This document shows, piece after piece, positions 63,921-64,000 of a DNA stretch of 64,000 nt (its first letter is position 1; each line of letters begins with the position of its first letter). The stretch covers positions 1,913,501 through 1,977,500 of the forward strand of contig CAJHZI010000414.1 of assembly GCA_905160935.1 (NCBI GenBank). Direction: 5' to 3'. The stretch comes from Enchytraeus crypticus (lineage: Eukaryota; Annelida; Clitellata; Enchytraeida; Enchytraeidae). The position numbers were made by a program, and so were the translations under genes. The notes under the pieces were generated by a model that did no database searches, was not told the DNA's origin, and saw nothing but the letters and a program-made list of their open reading frames with translations.

Positions 63921-64000
63921 CTAAAAGTAAAGTTTTTGAATTTAAAAAGCAACGGCTTATTTCTTGAAAATAAATGAGAGTATGGATGGAAAAGGCTTTT

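Overview
This is AT-rich, intron-rich animal DNA, not bacterial. It contains one gene I can reconstruct with confidence: a single-pass protocadherin on the minus strand running from about 52,053 down to about 24,655. Everything else is intron or intergenic DNA dense with microsatellites, SINE and LINE remnants and small DNA transposons. The gene style (protocadherin EC1 with the C-x5-C motif, ectodomain split over many exons) and the crowd of tRNA-derived SINEs fit a non-vertebrate metazoan. A marine lophotrochozoan such as a mollusc or annelid is my guess, but the sequence does not prove it.

The protocadherin has eight mutually phase-compatible exons: 52053-51319, 50359-50109, 41220-40584, 39685-39490, 35520-35316, 31442-31199, 28231-27942 and 26266-25576. 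They encode a signal peptide, seven cadherin (EC) domains, one transmembrane helix and a cytoplasmic tail, 1083 residues in all. A ninth, terminal exon (24687-24655) is proposed from a strong branch point and polypyrimidine tract; it adds ten residues and a stop, with AATAAA downstream. If the last intron is retained, a hydrophobic 20-residue tail is encoded instead. A TATA-like box lies about 55 bases upstream of the ATG.

Left region (1-24,500): mostly gene desert. It has a non-LTR retrotransposon 3' end at the very start, a CR1/L2-like reverse transcriptase relic near 5.4-5.7 kb, a 20-bp tandem array leading into a near-perfect 236-bp hairpin (7.86-8.69 kb), several SINEs, a GC-rich island at about 16 kb, and a membrane-protein exon-like relic near 20.2 kb. 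Middle (24.5-52.1 kb): the protocadherin, whose introns hold repeats including a 21-bp minisatellite, a 22-bp array of CRE-like palindromes, an 89-bp direct repeat pair and a complete non-autonomous Helitron. Right (52.3-64 kb): a hAT-like element with CCGAAC-rich ends just upstream of the gene, more SINEs, and two further relics or copies of the same membrane-protein exon at 62.5-63.1 kb.

The most interesting repeat biology is an apparent LINE/SINE partnership. RT-coding LINE tails and an RT-free SINE end in the same stem-loop (CTGCC-loop-GGCAG), then TGCACTAAG and an (AG)n tail. The most intriguing possible gene is the multi-membrane-span exon family found three times at both ends of the window.
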